Notes: generated by a model not told the origin, from the letters alone. 64,000 nt of DNA from Symbiodinium kawagutii (GCA_009767595.1 VSDK01024074.1:175488-239487), one strand, 5' to 3'. Counted from the stretch's first letter, positions 52,164-63,699 are shown. Translations and numbers: made by a program.

Positions 52164-52323
52164 CCATTTCAGCGACTGATCCTGCCACACAGGGCTCTCA
52201 ACTTTCAGCTCCACCAGGTCCGACGAGGCACCCAACTTCTTCACCACGTCCTCATCCCAAATCAAGGAGACCTTGGCCACCGATCCTGAGGCTCGTTCCG
52301 AGGCTGGGCGGCCAGTAGCTGGT
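52164..52323 (-). CDS. Gene A exon 7
   Basis: Acceptor CACCAG/ACCAGC and donor AATGG/GTAAGA (strong) bound 160 bp. Peptide PATGRPASERASGSVAKVSL, then IWDEDVVKKLGASSDLVELK, then VESPVWQDQSLKW. One clear open frame and balanced composition. Start phase 1, end phase 0. The retrotransposon lies in the following intron. Confidence 0.75.
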
Positions 52324-52431
52324 CTGGTGTTGGAATCCCAATGGATCATGATGATTCGGATCATGCTTCATGATGATGGACGATGATGGATGCTGATGGA
52401 TCATGATGGATCATCATGGATCATGTTTCTT

Positions 52432-52500
52432 CATTTCAATTCATTTCATTCATTTCATTCATTTCATTCATTTCAATTCATTTGATTCATTTCGTTCATG
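52432..52500. repeat. TTCATTTCAT decamer repeat
   Basis: About seven units of TTCATTTCAT with AATTC variants, preceded by GATGGATCATGATGGATCAT. Confidence 0.9.
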
Positions 52501-52517
52501 TTCAAAATCCATGAAAC

Positions 52518-52623
52518 GCATGGATATCCCAGAATTCCAAACTCGCATGGATCACCACAGCTCCAAATGGTCCCTCTGAGCGACCAAATTCGGGGATTTC
52601 GGGGCAGCCATTGGGGCGTGGAG
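52518..52623 (-). CDS. Gene A exon 6
   Basis: Acceptor GATCAG/CTCCAC and a weak GT donor (CATGC/GTTTCA) bound 106 bp. Peptide PRPNGCPEIPEFGRSEGPFG then AVVIHASLEFWDIH. In phase with 53553-53643 (G+CT) and 52164-52323 (GC+A). Two other frames are open in part. Confidence 0.45.
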
Positions 52624-52729
52624 CTGATCCTACCGGTGGTAATGGCACTACTGATGGTACCATGTTGTACCAGCAACCGTCGGTTACGTACTAAGGGCTG
52701 GGCTAAGGGTACCCGAACCAGTTAAGGTA

Positions 52730-53545
52730 CCGGGAAAGTGTTACTAAGCAATACTAACGAATAATTTCAATAATTTGTCAATGTTAATCTCATGAGTTGG
52801 AAGGACCCGCCAAGAATTACTGTAATCATACACCATGGCTATGCTGGTATGATGGCCTCCAGAAACCGAAAACTCGGAGTGATAGCCTACCAGACCTTTT
52901 ATAAGGGATCGGTCTGATGCTGTGTGCAACATATTCATCCGAAATGATACGCTAGATACAACCATAAATACTAATCGTTCTGATGCTGTGCAACATATTC
53001 ATCCGAAATGATACGATAGATACAACCATAAATACTAGATTATAATTCAGCAACGGTGTTATCTCAGAAATATTTTGCGATGACCAACCGTGACAAAATT
53101 GCAAAGATCTTATTGGCTACCACACTATTCGAAGGATCATCGTCCGAATACCAGATTGAAGTGAAACGGCATATCATGCAAGCATCACTTGCAATAATGG
53201 GTTCGCCACTTTGCGCTAGACAATAAGGATGACAAGATAGTATCGGTTAAACCCTTCTTTGTGGCCAATGTTCAAACTCGTTTTTCCTTGGCACCATGGC
53301 TAGGCCAATCCCGAGTCATTCCCGACTTAGGGTATCAATTCAGATTTGCAAGATTCATTGTTGAATACTGTATCATTCTTCAATGCGGACGTTCCTCTAG
53401 CCATTGAACAAGCAAACTGAAACCGAAACACGACAGTGACTCTGGCTTGGACTTCTCACCACCCACTGAAGCACTAAGTTGCTTGTAACACCTTGTAACA
53501 TTGCCATGTTGCTCAGCTCCTATTCTGAAGTATTCCGTGGCTGCC
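52730..53545. repeat. Intron DNA with a 65-bp tandem duplication
   Basis: 52913-52977 is repeated at 52979-53040 (TGATGCTGTGCAACATATTC ... ACAACCATAAATACTA). The rest is AT-rich without exons. Confidence 0.7.
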
Positions 53546-53552
53546 AAGCAAC

Positions 53553-53643
53553 CAATGGGGTGGATCAATTTCTTCGCGTGCGGGGGCGGCGGCATCTGCG
53601 GCAAGGGAAAATCCAGATTCCACTCGAAGGTTCCGGTCAGATC
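53553..53643 (-). CDS. Gene A exon 5
   Basis: Acceptor AACAG/GATCTG and donor CATTG/GTTGCT bound 91 bp. Peptide DLTGTFEWNLDFPLPQMPPP then PHAKKLIHPI. Phase 0 start, 1-nt overhang at the end. Confidence 0.65.
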
Positions 53644-53769
53644 CTGTTAGGCAAGGAGGTCCAAGCAACGCCCTCGCTTTCTCAACGCAAGTTGCGATGG
53701 GAAATGGCGGTTTTTTTTTGTGGCTCACTACGGTCGATGATGGTCACTTCCCATCATGAAAATTAACCA

Positions 53770-54250
53770 TAAAGACTACTGCAATGAAGTTAACCATCAT
53801 GGTTACTGATGATGGGTTACTTCATTTGCATAGTACTTTCGTTCATGCTTGCGTAATGACGGATACAGTACTGTGATCCATGTAGAAAACTAATTCTGGT
53901 CAGAAGTCGGAGTGGTGGTTGGGTTGATTTGTCCAGTTGGTGCTAAACTATTTGGGTCAAGAAAAGTCATCAGTCATCACCATCATCCATCATTGTCTGG
54001 TTTTTGTGATAATACAAACTATCACCCTCCCGTAAATCCAGGGATGGAAATGTACCATTGTCAAGCGCTGGATGCCGCTGTCTTCATAGCCGCTACTACT
54101 TGATCCTTCAGCGTAAAGCGGGTTACCTGTACCGCGCATGGCGGTGGCGGAAGTTGGACGGTGGAGCGATTCACTGAAAGAGCAACAAGAGGCTGGAACC
54201 TGTCTGTCTGCATTTGGTAGTCTGCCTGGCCACTTATCAATCTATCTGAT
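53770..54250. other. Intron-like DNA
   Basis: AT-rich; no supported exon. Confidence 0.4.
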
Positions 54251-54259
54251 GTCACGCGC

Positions 54260-54332
54260 GCGCACACAGACACACACACACACACATACAAACACACAAG
54301 CACACATACACAAACACACACACACACATGAA
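54260..54332. repeat. (CA)n microsatellite
   Basis: CACACA with AAACACA variants; a second short CA run lies at 54953-54970. Confidence 0.9.
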
Positions 54333-54335
54333 AAA

Positions 54336-54955
54336 ACATTGACGTCGATATTCTTTGATTCCTTCCAACTGTGCGTGGGAGGATGAGCGATCTTCTATCC
54401 CGAGTGAATTGCCAAACGGGCTTGGGATATGAAGGCATTGCTCCCTTGCTCAAGGGGAGACACCGCAACCGAAGTCGAAAAAACAAAATGATATCGAAGA
54501 TCGGGAATCGGTAACGGCTTCACTCTAACAGCTTTGCAGTATGATGGACAGCTTCTTGATGACTTCGAATGGAAACAACGACAACACTGAACAGATTTGC
54601 ACAGGTCACCAGCTACACTCTGCGGTGTCCAGGTTGACCTAACTTGCAGGTACGTTTTCACAGCCAACTTGGATGGGTCTTTGTTGGCCCATGCCATCCA
54701 AGCGCCCATGGGCCCCCTGCTGTGTTGCAAATCGTGACAAAATACTGAAAACTGACAATGGAAAACAGCTTCTGAAAATTGACTTCCCAGAAACCGCTGT
54801 GAAAAATGGCAGTGAAAATTGACTTCTGAAATGTGACTTCGAGAATCGGCTTCTGAAAGTTGACTCCGTCAAAACCCTTCGGCCCCTGCAATGAACTGTA
54901 GAGAAAAAGTCTGATCCTAGCTCAATGTTGAGCGCCCTTAGGTACAGGGTGTGAC
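54336..54955. repeat. 620-bp segmental duplication, copy 1
   Basis: Begins near ACATTGACGTCGATATTCTT and ends GGTACAGGGTGTGACA. Over 95% identical by eye to 55624-56245, offset about 1290 bp, same orientation. Confidence 0.9.
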
Positions 54956-55112
54956 ACACACACACACACAGAGGCATTTGGCCGGTGTTTGGATCGAAAA
55001 CCAAATTCGATTGAAGTGAAAAGTCACATCAGTTCACATCAAATGAAAATTGACGTCGGAAGAAGGGGGCGTTCCCACGCCCATGAAGCCATGTGGCTTT
55101 CATGTCCAACTC

Positions 55113-55335
55113 ACTCCAACGCATGCTCCTCAATGGGACAGAGCTGCCCCTTGACCTTGGTAGACCAGGCGCGCTCCAACGCATGCTCCTCAATGGGCGG
55201 AGCTGCCCCCTGACCTTGGAATCGGGCTCCTCCAATGCATGCTCCTCAAGGGACGGAGCTGCCCCCTGACCTTGGAATACCGGGCACCTCCAAGGCATGC
55301 TCCTCAAGGGACGGAGCTGCCCCATGACAGCTGTT
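55113..55335. repeat. 56-60 bp minisatellite, four copies
   Basis: Units contain GCATGCTCCTCAAGGGACGG then AGCTGCCCC and TGACCTTGG; unit starts at 55121, 55181, 55237 and 55295. Lies between the two copies of the 620-bp duplication. Confidence 0.9.
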
Positions 55336-55623
55336 ACAATTGAAAAACGAAAGCAAACAGTCAATTCTGAGTTCCACAAGGGAAAGTGACAGACTGTATC
55401 TTCATTCTGGGTCCTGATTTTGGACCATTCTAAGGGCCAAGACCAGATCACATTCAACTCCAGAAAATTTCAATTCCAGAAAAGATTTCCTATTCAGAAA
55501 ATCTTCAAAGTGGTATTTCCTCAATGTGGAAGCAAATCAACGTTGTGTTGCTGAGAGCCCATGCACGCATGGGATCACGACGGGACTGTGACAGCTCGCG
55601 CCGCCGACCACACGCTTGAAAAC

Positions 55624-56245
55624 ACATTGACGTCGATATTCTTTGATTCCTTCCTACTGTGTGTGGGATGATGAGCGATCCTCTATCCCGAGTGAATTGC
55701 CAAACGGGCTTGGGATATGAAGGCATTGCTCCCTTGCTCAAGGGGAGGCACCGCGACCGAAGTCGAAAAAACAAAATGATATCGAAGATCGGGAATCGGT
55801 AACGGCTTCACTCTATAACAGCTTTGCAGTATGATGGACAGCTTCTTGATAACTTCGAATGGAAACAACGACAACAATGAACAGATTTGCACAGGTCACC
55901 AGCTACACTCTGCGGTGTCCAGGTTGACCTAACTTGCAGGTACGTTTTCACAGCCAACTTGGATGGGTCTTTGTTGGCCCATGCCATCCAAGCGCCCATG
56001 GGCCCCCTGCTGTGTTGCAAATCGTGACAAAATACTGAAAACTGACAATGGAAAACAGCTTCTGAAAAGTGACTTCTCAGAAACCGCTGTGAAAAATGGC
56101 AGTGAAAATTGACTTCTGAAATGTGACTTTGAGAATCGGCTTCTGAAAGTTGACTCCGTCAAAACCCTTCGGCCCCTGCAATGCACTGTAGAGAAAAAGT
56201 CTGATCCTAGCTCAATGTTGAGCGCCCTTAGGTACAGGGTGTGAC
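55624..56245. repeat. 620-bp segmental duplication, copy 2
   Basis: Partner of 54336-54955. The minus-strand open frames in both copies (for example SDFFSTVHCRGRRVLTESTF) are shared but have no recognised domain. Confidence 0.9.
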
Positions 56246-56258
56246 ATACACATACACT

Positions 56259-56366
56259 GTTTGGTGGTTTCAATCCCTATGAAAAATATTAGTCAACCAA
56301 CCAGTTGACTATAAATTATAAGGAAAATATTGGAAAATAAAAAATGTCTTAAACCCACCACCCAGA
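56259..56366. mobile_element. MITE-like element, copy 2
   Basis: Starts GTTTGGTGGTTTCAATCCCT and ends AAACCCACCACCCAGAC, with TATTAGTCAACCAACC after the left end. Same family as 38380, 58326 and 63288. Confidence 0.65.
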
Positions 56367-56698
56367 CACATCTATCTCCCTATCTCTTTCTTGACATCTC
56401 TTCTGAGGGATTATCTGCTGCAACTTTTCAGAAGATGTTTGACTTCCAAACTTCCTGAGCCATGAAACATGATTTGAAGGGAGGCAGTCCCATCATGGTA
56501 CAATACGCCCTTGACATACAGTGTACCATCGTCTCAGGAAATCTCTCCCATCTACATGATCAACTCCAATGATGACCTCGCCCCGACTAACAACTGCTTT
56601 GTTCACTCCTGGATCGGATGAAAACTCCACAGGAAACCTTGGAGTCTGAAGCCCCTGACTTTCCTATTCCATCCTATTCCCAGCTTTCAGTCCGGCTC

Positions 56699-56868
56699 CT
56701 CAGTGATCTTGGCCCATTTAATGAGGCGTCCCAAGATCGGAATCTCTCGCGCCACAGACATGAGCTTCAGGGCTGACAAGGGGTTGGGTGGCCTTGGAGC
56801 TGGGAGGTGCCCAAGTGCCCATAGAAACCATGGATCTGTTACCAGGGTAGTGGCCATCAAATGGGCGG
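56699..56868 (-). CDS. Gene A exon 4
   Basis: Acceptor TGGAAG/CCGCCC and a GA donor (CTGAG/GAGCCG) bound 170 bp. Peptide AHLMATTLVTDPWFLWALGH, LPAPRPPNPLSALKLMSVAR, EIPILGRLIKWAKITE. The frame stays open only to a TGA at 56687-56689, so if the GA donor is wrong this would be a terminal exon ending ITEEPD. In phase with 56947-57076 (G+CC) and 53553-53643. Confidence 0.55.
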
Positions 56869-56946
56869 CTTCCAGTTGTCCATTTCAACCCGATTGGTTC
56901 TGGTAAATCGGGCGCGTACCTGCAATTGAGAACCTGGTGCGAGAAC

Positions 56947-57076
56947 CTTTCATCAATGCAGAACGTTTAGGATTGACTCTTTTGAGACCATTTTGGCATG
57001 GAAATGCCGTCCAACACACAACAAAAGAAACACTACACATCGAGCGTCGACATGGCTCAAAGCTTCTGCCCGAAAT
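56947..57076 (-). CDS. Gene A exon 3
   Basis: Acceptor GCCGAG/ATTTCG and donor GAAAG/GTTCTC bound 130 bp; peptide ends VNPKRSALMK. The plus strand also has a good open frame here (56937-57164, HGSKLLPEISAVDNILFNVA), so the strand is not secure. The phase fits 57392-57538 and 56699-56868. Confidence 0.35.
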
Positions 57077-57391
57077 CTCGGCTGTCGACAACATATTGTT
57101 CAACGTTGCAGATGGCACCAAATTGTCAATTCAACATCCAGAGGCAAGCGTGGAATGCATCTGACTAATCTGATTTGAACTCACAAGCTCATCGTTTTGG
57201 CACTGAATATAATAGCATGCTTCTTAAATGCAAATCCATGCAAATCCTACAGAACATGGCTGCTTCACTACGCCAACAAGAACTGAAATCCGCATGCACC
57301 ACAAACAATGCTCATCCTGATGGACATCGCACATGCTGTAGAAATCTGTCGTCCTCAAGAACATAGCTGCGTACAGGCTAATTATGCCTAC

Positions 57392-57538
57392 CGCTACTGC
57401 CTCTACCCTGAAAAAACGAGGATTCAGCATCAACGTGATCGCGTCGTTTGGTGCGAGGCTCTTCCCACATTGGTCCTTATCTGCCAAGATATCGTCCCAA
57501 ATCCTCTCCTGCTGGTCCGCAGCGATGCCCCAAAATTC
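57392..57538 (-). CDS. Gene A exon 2
   Basis: Acceptor CCCAG/GAATTT and donor AGCG/GTAGGC bound 147 bp (49 codons, phase 0-0). Peptide EFWGIAADQQERIWDDILAD, KDQCGKSLAPNDAITLMLNP, RFFRVEAVA. Strongly coding-like, single open frame. Unrecognised. Confidence 0.7.
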
Positions 57539-57544
57539 CTGGGA

Positions 57545-58320
57545 ACCAGGGATGGCAGATGGCATATGCGGTGGGTTGGTGGTCAGCCTTAGCTGATCAC
57601 AGCCGCGCTAAGGTGGAGCATCATCAAGAATGATTCAGCAACAGTATATCTCGGCACCAGCATATAGCGATACGCATGCTCCACACAGTTCGCCATATGC
57701 TCCACAATTCAGGGGTCCATGATGAGAGAGAGAGGGGCTTATCATATTGAACGGCCACAAAAAATGTCATGCATAGGTGGTATCATCCCCAGCCATCCAA
57801 ACATAGACATAACATAACATTTGCATGTTACCTTTCTGTGTGCAATACAGCTAACCTTTGATGAATCACCCCCTGGTTGATTGAGGGGCCCAAGTTCGTG
57901 ATAGTAAACCCAGGGAGCCCCAGGATCCGCAACCTGAAGCAAGTTTTGTCGAGTGAATAGCGAGCTTTTGGAAAAATGAATTGGAGCCCGACATGATCCA
58001 AACTTGATGTTTCAGCTTATTGTGTGCTTCATCCTGGCTTAGCACTCTTCTGGCTGTGGGTGAAGGACATTCGTTGCGCCCTGAGTTGTGACCTTGGAAG
58101 CCCAGTGTTGAACTATGCCAAGGGAAAAAATGTTACGAGGAGGTCCCCCAAACATTAGCTGATCGACGCTCCCTCCTGGTAAACCTACCCTCTAATATCA
58201 AAACCTATAGCCCAATCTATGTTTTGTTTCTGTTTCATGTGTTTTGTTGATTGACCAATTTAACAACAAGTGTTTACAGTATTGCCCCCATGCCCACATG
58301 TCCATTGGTCACTTGAAGTC
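57545..58320. other. Intron-like DNA
   Basis: AT-rich, no exon supported. Confidence 0.45.
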
Positions 58321-58325
58321 CAATC

Positions 58326-58434
58326 TGGCTGGTGGTTTCAAACCCTATGAAAGATATTAGTCAACCAACCATTTGCTATTAATAATGAATAGATGAATAG
58401 GGAAAGTAAACACTGTAAAAAACAGCCAACCAGA
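58326..58434. mobile_element. MITE-like element, copy 3
   Basis: Starts TGGCTGGTGGTTTCAAACCC, contains TATTAGTCAACCAACC, and ends ACAGCCAACCAGACG. Same family as 38380, 56259 and 63288. Confidence 0.7.
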
Positions 58435-61390
58435 CGTGATGGAAAGAAGGAACAACTGCAACTGGCATCTCACCTGCACGATGCTCACCATGTCCCAGGT
58501 ACATTTGTGGAGCGACGATCAGCTCGACCTTCCGAGCTGGTGCCGCTGTTTTCAGTAGATCTTATTGGTAGAACTAGATTTCAATGCAAATGCCAGCCAT
58601 TGTCAAAGTTCATGTGGCTTTGACCATTGTTCAATGGCCATTGTCAAGTAGATCTGATTGGTAGAACTAGATTTCAATGGCCAATTTACAAATGTTTGGG
58701 GAAATGCAGAAGCATTTGTATGCATGTTCATGTGCACGCATGCATATGTGCCTTGGCTAGGCAGGTAGCGAGGTGGGAGTATACCTTCATATGTGAGTAT
58801 CGGACAAAATTTGGTCATGTCCGGAAGGTCATCAGCAAGTAGATTCCCTATCGGTTTTGCAGGTTTTGTGTCTGCGTCTCTTGCCAAGGAAAGGTACATT
58901 TGCAAGGTGGGCCCCTATCGGTTTTGCAGGTCTTGAACACGAAGCCAAGACCGAATGTTCATACCCAATTTTGCCCGTTGCTCGTGTAGTGTTCAAAAGG
59001 CGGTATCAAAGAGATCACAAAATGCTGACACTGCTTGCAAACGGTTTTTTACCCACACATGAGTTGGATTTAGTTGGATGATTCAGGATCAGTAAGCTGA
59101 GTACAAACTTAGATGTTTACAATCACGGAGACCTTCTCACTACAAAGTTTGTACCAAAACTTCTCTACCAACTTCATCAGGCGACTCACAAGTTCCATGG
59201 CGCTTTCGCCAATAACAAATGCAGCTGTCCATTGCCGTGCACAAAAATACATGCTACGGATGATTCGGCAGGCATCAATCATTATGGAACACCCCATACC
59301 CCAATTCGAGCTCATGGGTTCCAACATTTCGATGACACGAGTTATGCCGTCCAACATACAAATACATACAAATACACATCAATGATGTTGCATGGATATT
59401 GAATTCTGGTGAGGTCTTAATGTTCGAAAAACAAAAAAACAATCATAATTAGGGCTATTCCTGATGATTCATCGATGGCACATTAATGGCTATGGCTATA
59501 CCAGTTGTGAGTCTAGACACCGGGTGATTAATTCGTGCCCAGAGACTCCACCTATTGAATGTTTGCGTCTGTTTTATAGGTGAATGATGGTAAATGGTGG
59601 TTTCTCAGACTAGGGAACCCCAAAAATGGTTGGTTTATTACTATAAACGGTTAATAATGGATGATTTGGGGGGTCCCCTATTTAGAGAAACCACCAAATG
59701 TAGATTCTACACAATGCTAGTAATTCAATAGGTTAAACGCATCTACATGGAGCAGAATCTGACTTATAGATCTGGCGATCGCAAATGCCCGCCAATGGCT
59801 GACCTGGCTTGATATTTGTTCATGACACTTGCCCGCTGTAGAAGGTGGACAAACAAGCACACTGTTGCATGGTACATGAATAATTAGTACATGTTGGAGA
59901 AGCTCCAACTTCATGCTTGATTGTGTATCCCTTTCTTCAATTGCCAAAATTCTGTGTCTTTTCGTCACGCACTTTCTTGAGGTCCATTCCACCTTCCAAA
60001 TTTTGTGAAAGAACCAACTCCAGTCGGAATTTGTCAAATGAAAGCGTATCATGCAAAGGTTACGGTCAGAATTTGAGAATTTCCAGTCCAATTCCCGCCC
60101 AAAGGTTCCAGCCTTCAGAATCCAATTTGCTTTCCGTCAGCTGATTCGTTGAACGGTAAGCAAAGGCAGCACGTGCTGCGAGCGCAAAGACCAACGCAGC
60201 AAGGGCACTGGTCATAGCTCAGGGGAGCAGGTTCACAAACGACGCGTGGGGATGTCTAGTGTCTGAGCCAGGACAGCCAAAGCCATGCACTTGTGAACGG
60301 ATCCTGCTTAGAGATCAGCTTTGCTGGGTGCTGGATACACCATGATGGCGGACATGAATCAATCAGGTCAACCTGGTGCACAAGAGCACTGTAATTTTCT
60401 GCTTCGTACCTAACTGGAGCGTGGCTCTAGGCTCAAAAAACATGGTTGGCTAAGGTTCATTGGTGGTTGATAGGTTTGGTCATCAAAAATGGCTGATGTT
60501 TCTCACAAGTAAAATAAATTGTTGAATCGTTGAACAATGATATCAATAATGATACACAACAGTCACTAGTCTTGTTGATTCTTATCTCGACCCTAGTCCA
60601 TTTATCACCTTGGTCGTAGTCATAGTTAAATGGTCAGCAAATCAGTGGAAACAACGGCAAAAAATTGTGCTTCAAGCACGCGCACCGACGTTTCAACCAT
60701 AGTGACGCCATTTAGAACACCAGTGCGAATACCATAGCAGCCATATCTTAGCTATTGACGGTTGAGGGGTAACCATCAAGAAACTCAACTATATAATTAA
60801 TGAACGCCGGGTGTCTCGATTAATTCTTGATAAACTCGTTCGAACCGATGTTCCCATTTTTGGGTGTACCACATCGCCATCATCAAACATTGTTGTCAGT
60901 CGTCATGAAACATCCTGAACCCTTTCCAATCATGATCGACTTCATCAAAAAAACTATTGACGACCAATAATCATCACCAACCAGTATTACGCAACGCCAA
61001 TTCATCATGATGAACCAGCCTATATGAATACTCACTACTCAGAATCACCCACACCAATATCAATGGATAGCAGCTAATACCAGCAATATGACGGCATGCT
61101 GATTGATTAAGTTCAATCAACAACCATTCTTAGCTGATGGACACTTTGTAATACTAGATATAACATTGACAGAAACACTAACCATAATTAACCGCTGTCA
61201 ACTAACCTTGGTTAACTAATCGTGGTCACTAAGTGTAATATTGCTATCATAACTGTACTGCAAATTCCTAATTGTAAACAACCATTGTCACCCGTTCAAA
61301 TTCACCATCCATCAATAGATAACTAAATCAATCAGTGCCAGTGAATTAAGGTGAACTAAGCATGACTGAACCATTCGTAAACCACCATCA
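58435..61390. other. Intron-like DNA with local duplications
   Basis: Two short direct duplications: GATTGGTAGAACTAGATTTC (58563 region and 58656 region) and CTATCGGTTTTGCAGG (58849 and 58916 regions). The rest is AT-rich with weak open frames and TTAACC/ATTAATC filler near 61000-61330. No exon supported. Confidence 0.4.
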
Positions 61391-61394
61391 TTAC

Positions 61395-61523
61395 CCAGTG
61401 GTGAGTGAAGGCACCGTAAGGCCCCGTGCACACCATGCCAAGCGCGCCCTCCTCCACGATCAATCGTGCCTGAACAACGGTGAAGATTCCATCCTTCCAA
61501 GTGCTTGGGATCTTGTCTCCATC
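61395..61523 (-). CDS. Gene A exon 1 (first in the chain, not the true start)
   Basis: Acceptor CTTCGAG/GATGGA and donor ACTGG/GTAATG bound 129 bp (43 codons, phase 0-0). Peptide DGDKIPSTWKDGIFTVVQAR, LIVEEGALGMVCTGPYGAFT, HHW. Clearly coding-like. An in-frame stop lies just before the acceptor, so this is an internal exon; upstream exons must lie above 61.5 kb. No domain recognised. Confidence 0.7.
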
Positions 61524-61529
61524 CTCGAA

Positions 61530-63280
61530 GCGATGAATTCACAAGCCGCTCGCCGTGGTCATGGTCTTAGCCATGGATATGCCTTGCCATGGTTGATTCA
61601 TGTAATGGTCCTCACAATTACATGCTTAAATCATAACCTTAGATGGTTGATTGCATGTTTAAAGCCATGAATTACATGGTCAATTACCTTAGCCTTAGCC
61701 AGGTACTTGACTATGTGGGCTTGTGTTGGACGCAGCCACCCCGAAGCTATTTACATCCTCTTAATTACAGTCCATCGGGATTTGGGGGAAACGTAAGAGG
61801 ATAAAAGGGAACCGCATGCTTACAATGGATGCAACCATACTGCACAAGCGTGAGTAGAGTTTCCGGTAGTCCCGAACAACAATGTGCAACTGTGCAAATA
61901 ATGTTTGTAAGCTTGCTACCTGGTTGCCTTCCTCAGCAGTGCTGAAAATTCGTAGCGTTGGAATTCCCAACTCTCAATGTCGATGGTTCTGGGTAGTTAG
62001 TAGCCTACTCATAGGGTATCAATAAGTGATAACAAAGTTGCGCCATACCGGGCTGCCAACCAAGAAATTATGTGAACAACTTATGAAACTGGTGGTCCCC
62101 AACAGTGTCAGGTTTGACAAATGACATTGTTTCAGGAAACCCCGCCATTGTAAGTGGGAAGACGAGAGTCATTCCTACTCACCAAAGGGATGACCACCGA
62201 CCAACCCTATGACCAAAAAACCGGACAAAGGGCTTTCTTACGTACGTCAGCAATGCTCTCCAACACCGCTGGAAAACATTTATGTATGTTTTGCTTGAAA
62301 GTAAGATATCATAGCGCATACATATGTCACATAAATATTTCAAACCAGCAATTTGATAATTCATCATTTTATAATATAACAATTGTAGTCATTGATTCCG
62401 TAATGACTATGCCCTGAGGGACGGCCTGGAGTGAACGAACGGATTTACTGTAAGTATAGTGATACCTATGAATGAACGTAGCTACCCTGAAGTGTTTTTG
62501 TTGGATAGATATAAACAAGTTGTTGTTTTGAAAACCGTGTATCAACATATCTTAGTGCCCTAGGGTTACCCTATTCTGAGCCCCTCCGGAGGGCACCACT
62601 TTGTATTGGCACCGTTTGCTTGATCTTGATTCCTAAAGTAGTCTACCATCGGTCAATGTTGACCTTGTGAAGATTGAGCGGCTAGTCTTTGGTGGTCTCT
62701 AAAAATAGGGATACCCCCAATTCATCCTTTACATTAGTCATTTGTAGTAGTAAATACATGTAAATACCCATTGAAAGACCCATTTGAGCTCGGAATGGCA
62801 TTGGTTGTTCATTATCAACGACCAGCCTGAGTTCATGGCTGCTCCTGATTAACATGTGAACATACCTGTGGCCAACCGAGCTAGTGTCCTTTCTGGTCCG
62901 TGAAGAAGGGCACTAAGTCACTAATTCGCCCGTTGTGCGATCAGGAAATTGTCTGTAGGTGTGCGCATGTATATACAAAATATCATGTACGCACACACAT
63001 CTTGGGATGACTGCACGCATCCACTTAGAGAATTGGATATCAATATCATGTAATCACTAACCATCATGAAACATTCACTTAAACATGCCGGAAAGCACCA
63101 CGGCTACACATCAATAAATCAACCATTCATAAATCTTATAAACCATTTATCAACCATTATAAATCAAACATTCATCAGCTATCAATCAACTATAAATAAC
63201 AAATCCACCATTGGTCAACCTGCATGGGTAGCTATTCACTATGTCTGTTCGTGCAGCTTAATCAACCACACATAAATCTC
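61530..63280. other. Intron-like DNA
   Basis: AT-rich with TTAACC-type filler and AAATCAACCATTCATAAATC repeats at 63060-63210. No exon supported. Confidence 0.45.
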
Positions 63281-63287
63281 CCATGAC

Positions 63288-63409
63288 TGGTTGGTGGTTT
63301 CCACCCCTATGAAAATATGTTTGTCAACCAACCAATCGTATGGTATCATACATGCGGGAAAAGTTTCATGAATGCGGGCACATAAAAATGTTTCAAACCG
63401 CCAACCAAA
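63288..63409. mobile_element. MITE-like element, copy 4
   Basis: TGGTTGGTGGTTT at the left and AAACCGCCAACCAAA at the right form imperfect TIRs; TTTGTCAACCAACCA lies near the left end. About 122 bp. Best-preserved copy of the family. Confidence 0.7.
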
Positions 63410-63427
63410 TGATAAATAGAGCCATGA

Positions 63428-63555
63428 CAAGCCATGCAAACCTACATATCATAAATCAACCATGATAAATCAAGCCATTACAAGCCATGCAAACCTACAT
63501 ATCATAAATCAACCATGATAAATCAAGCCATTACAAGCCATGCAAACCTACATAT
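63428..63555. repeat. 53-bp tandem repeat, 2.4 copies
   Basis: Units begin CAAGCCATGCAAACCTACAT at 63428, 63481 and 63534. Confidence 0.95.
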
Positions 63556-63591
63556 TGCTGAAAGAAAACAAGCCATTCATTGCCATTCAAC

Positions 63592-63694
63592 CTCTGTGCC
63601 GTGGGTGTCCTTTTCGCTGCTGCGATCCACGGCCCCAGAAGAACGTTGCGCCACAATGCCTCAGCGAATGGAACGACGGATGGAAATCATCAGG
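63592..63694 (-). CDS. Candidate exon, unknown protein
   Basis: Acceptor GGTCAG/CCTGAT and donor AGAG/GTTGAA bound 103 bp with PDDFHPSFHSLRHCGATFFW then GRGSQQRKGHPRHR. The plus strand is open as well. The end phase does not match exon 61395-61523, so at least one more exon would be needed. Confidence 0.3.
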
Positions 63695-63699
63695 CTGAC

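Noticed and set aside
56937-57164. Plus-strand ORF HGSKLLPEISAVDNILFNVA
   Set aside because: Protein-like, but isolated on the strand opposite to the exon chain; the minus-strand frame fits the splice phases. Left open as an alternative.
63428-63555. CRISPR-like array
   Set aside because: A contiguous 53-bp tandem repeat without unique spacers, in a eukaryotic genome.
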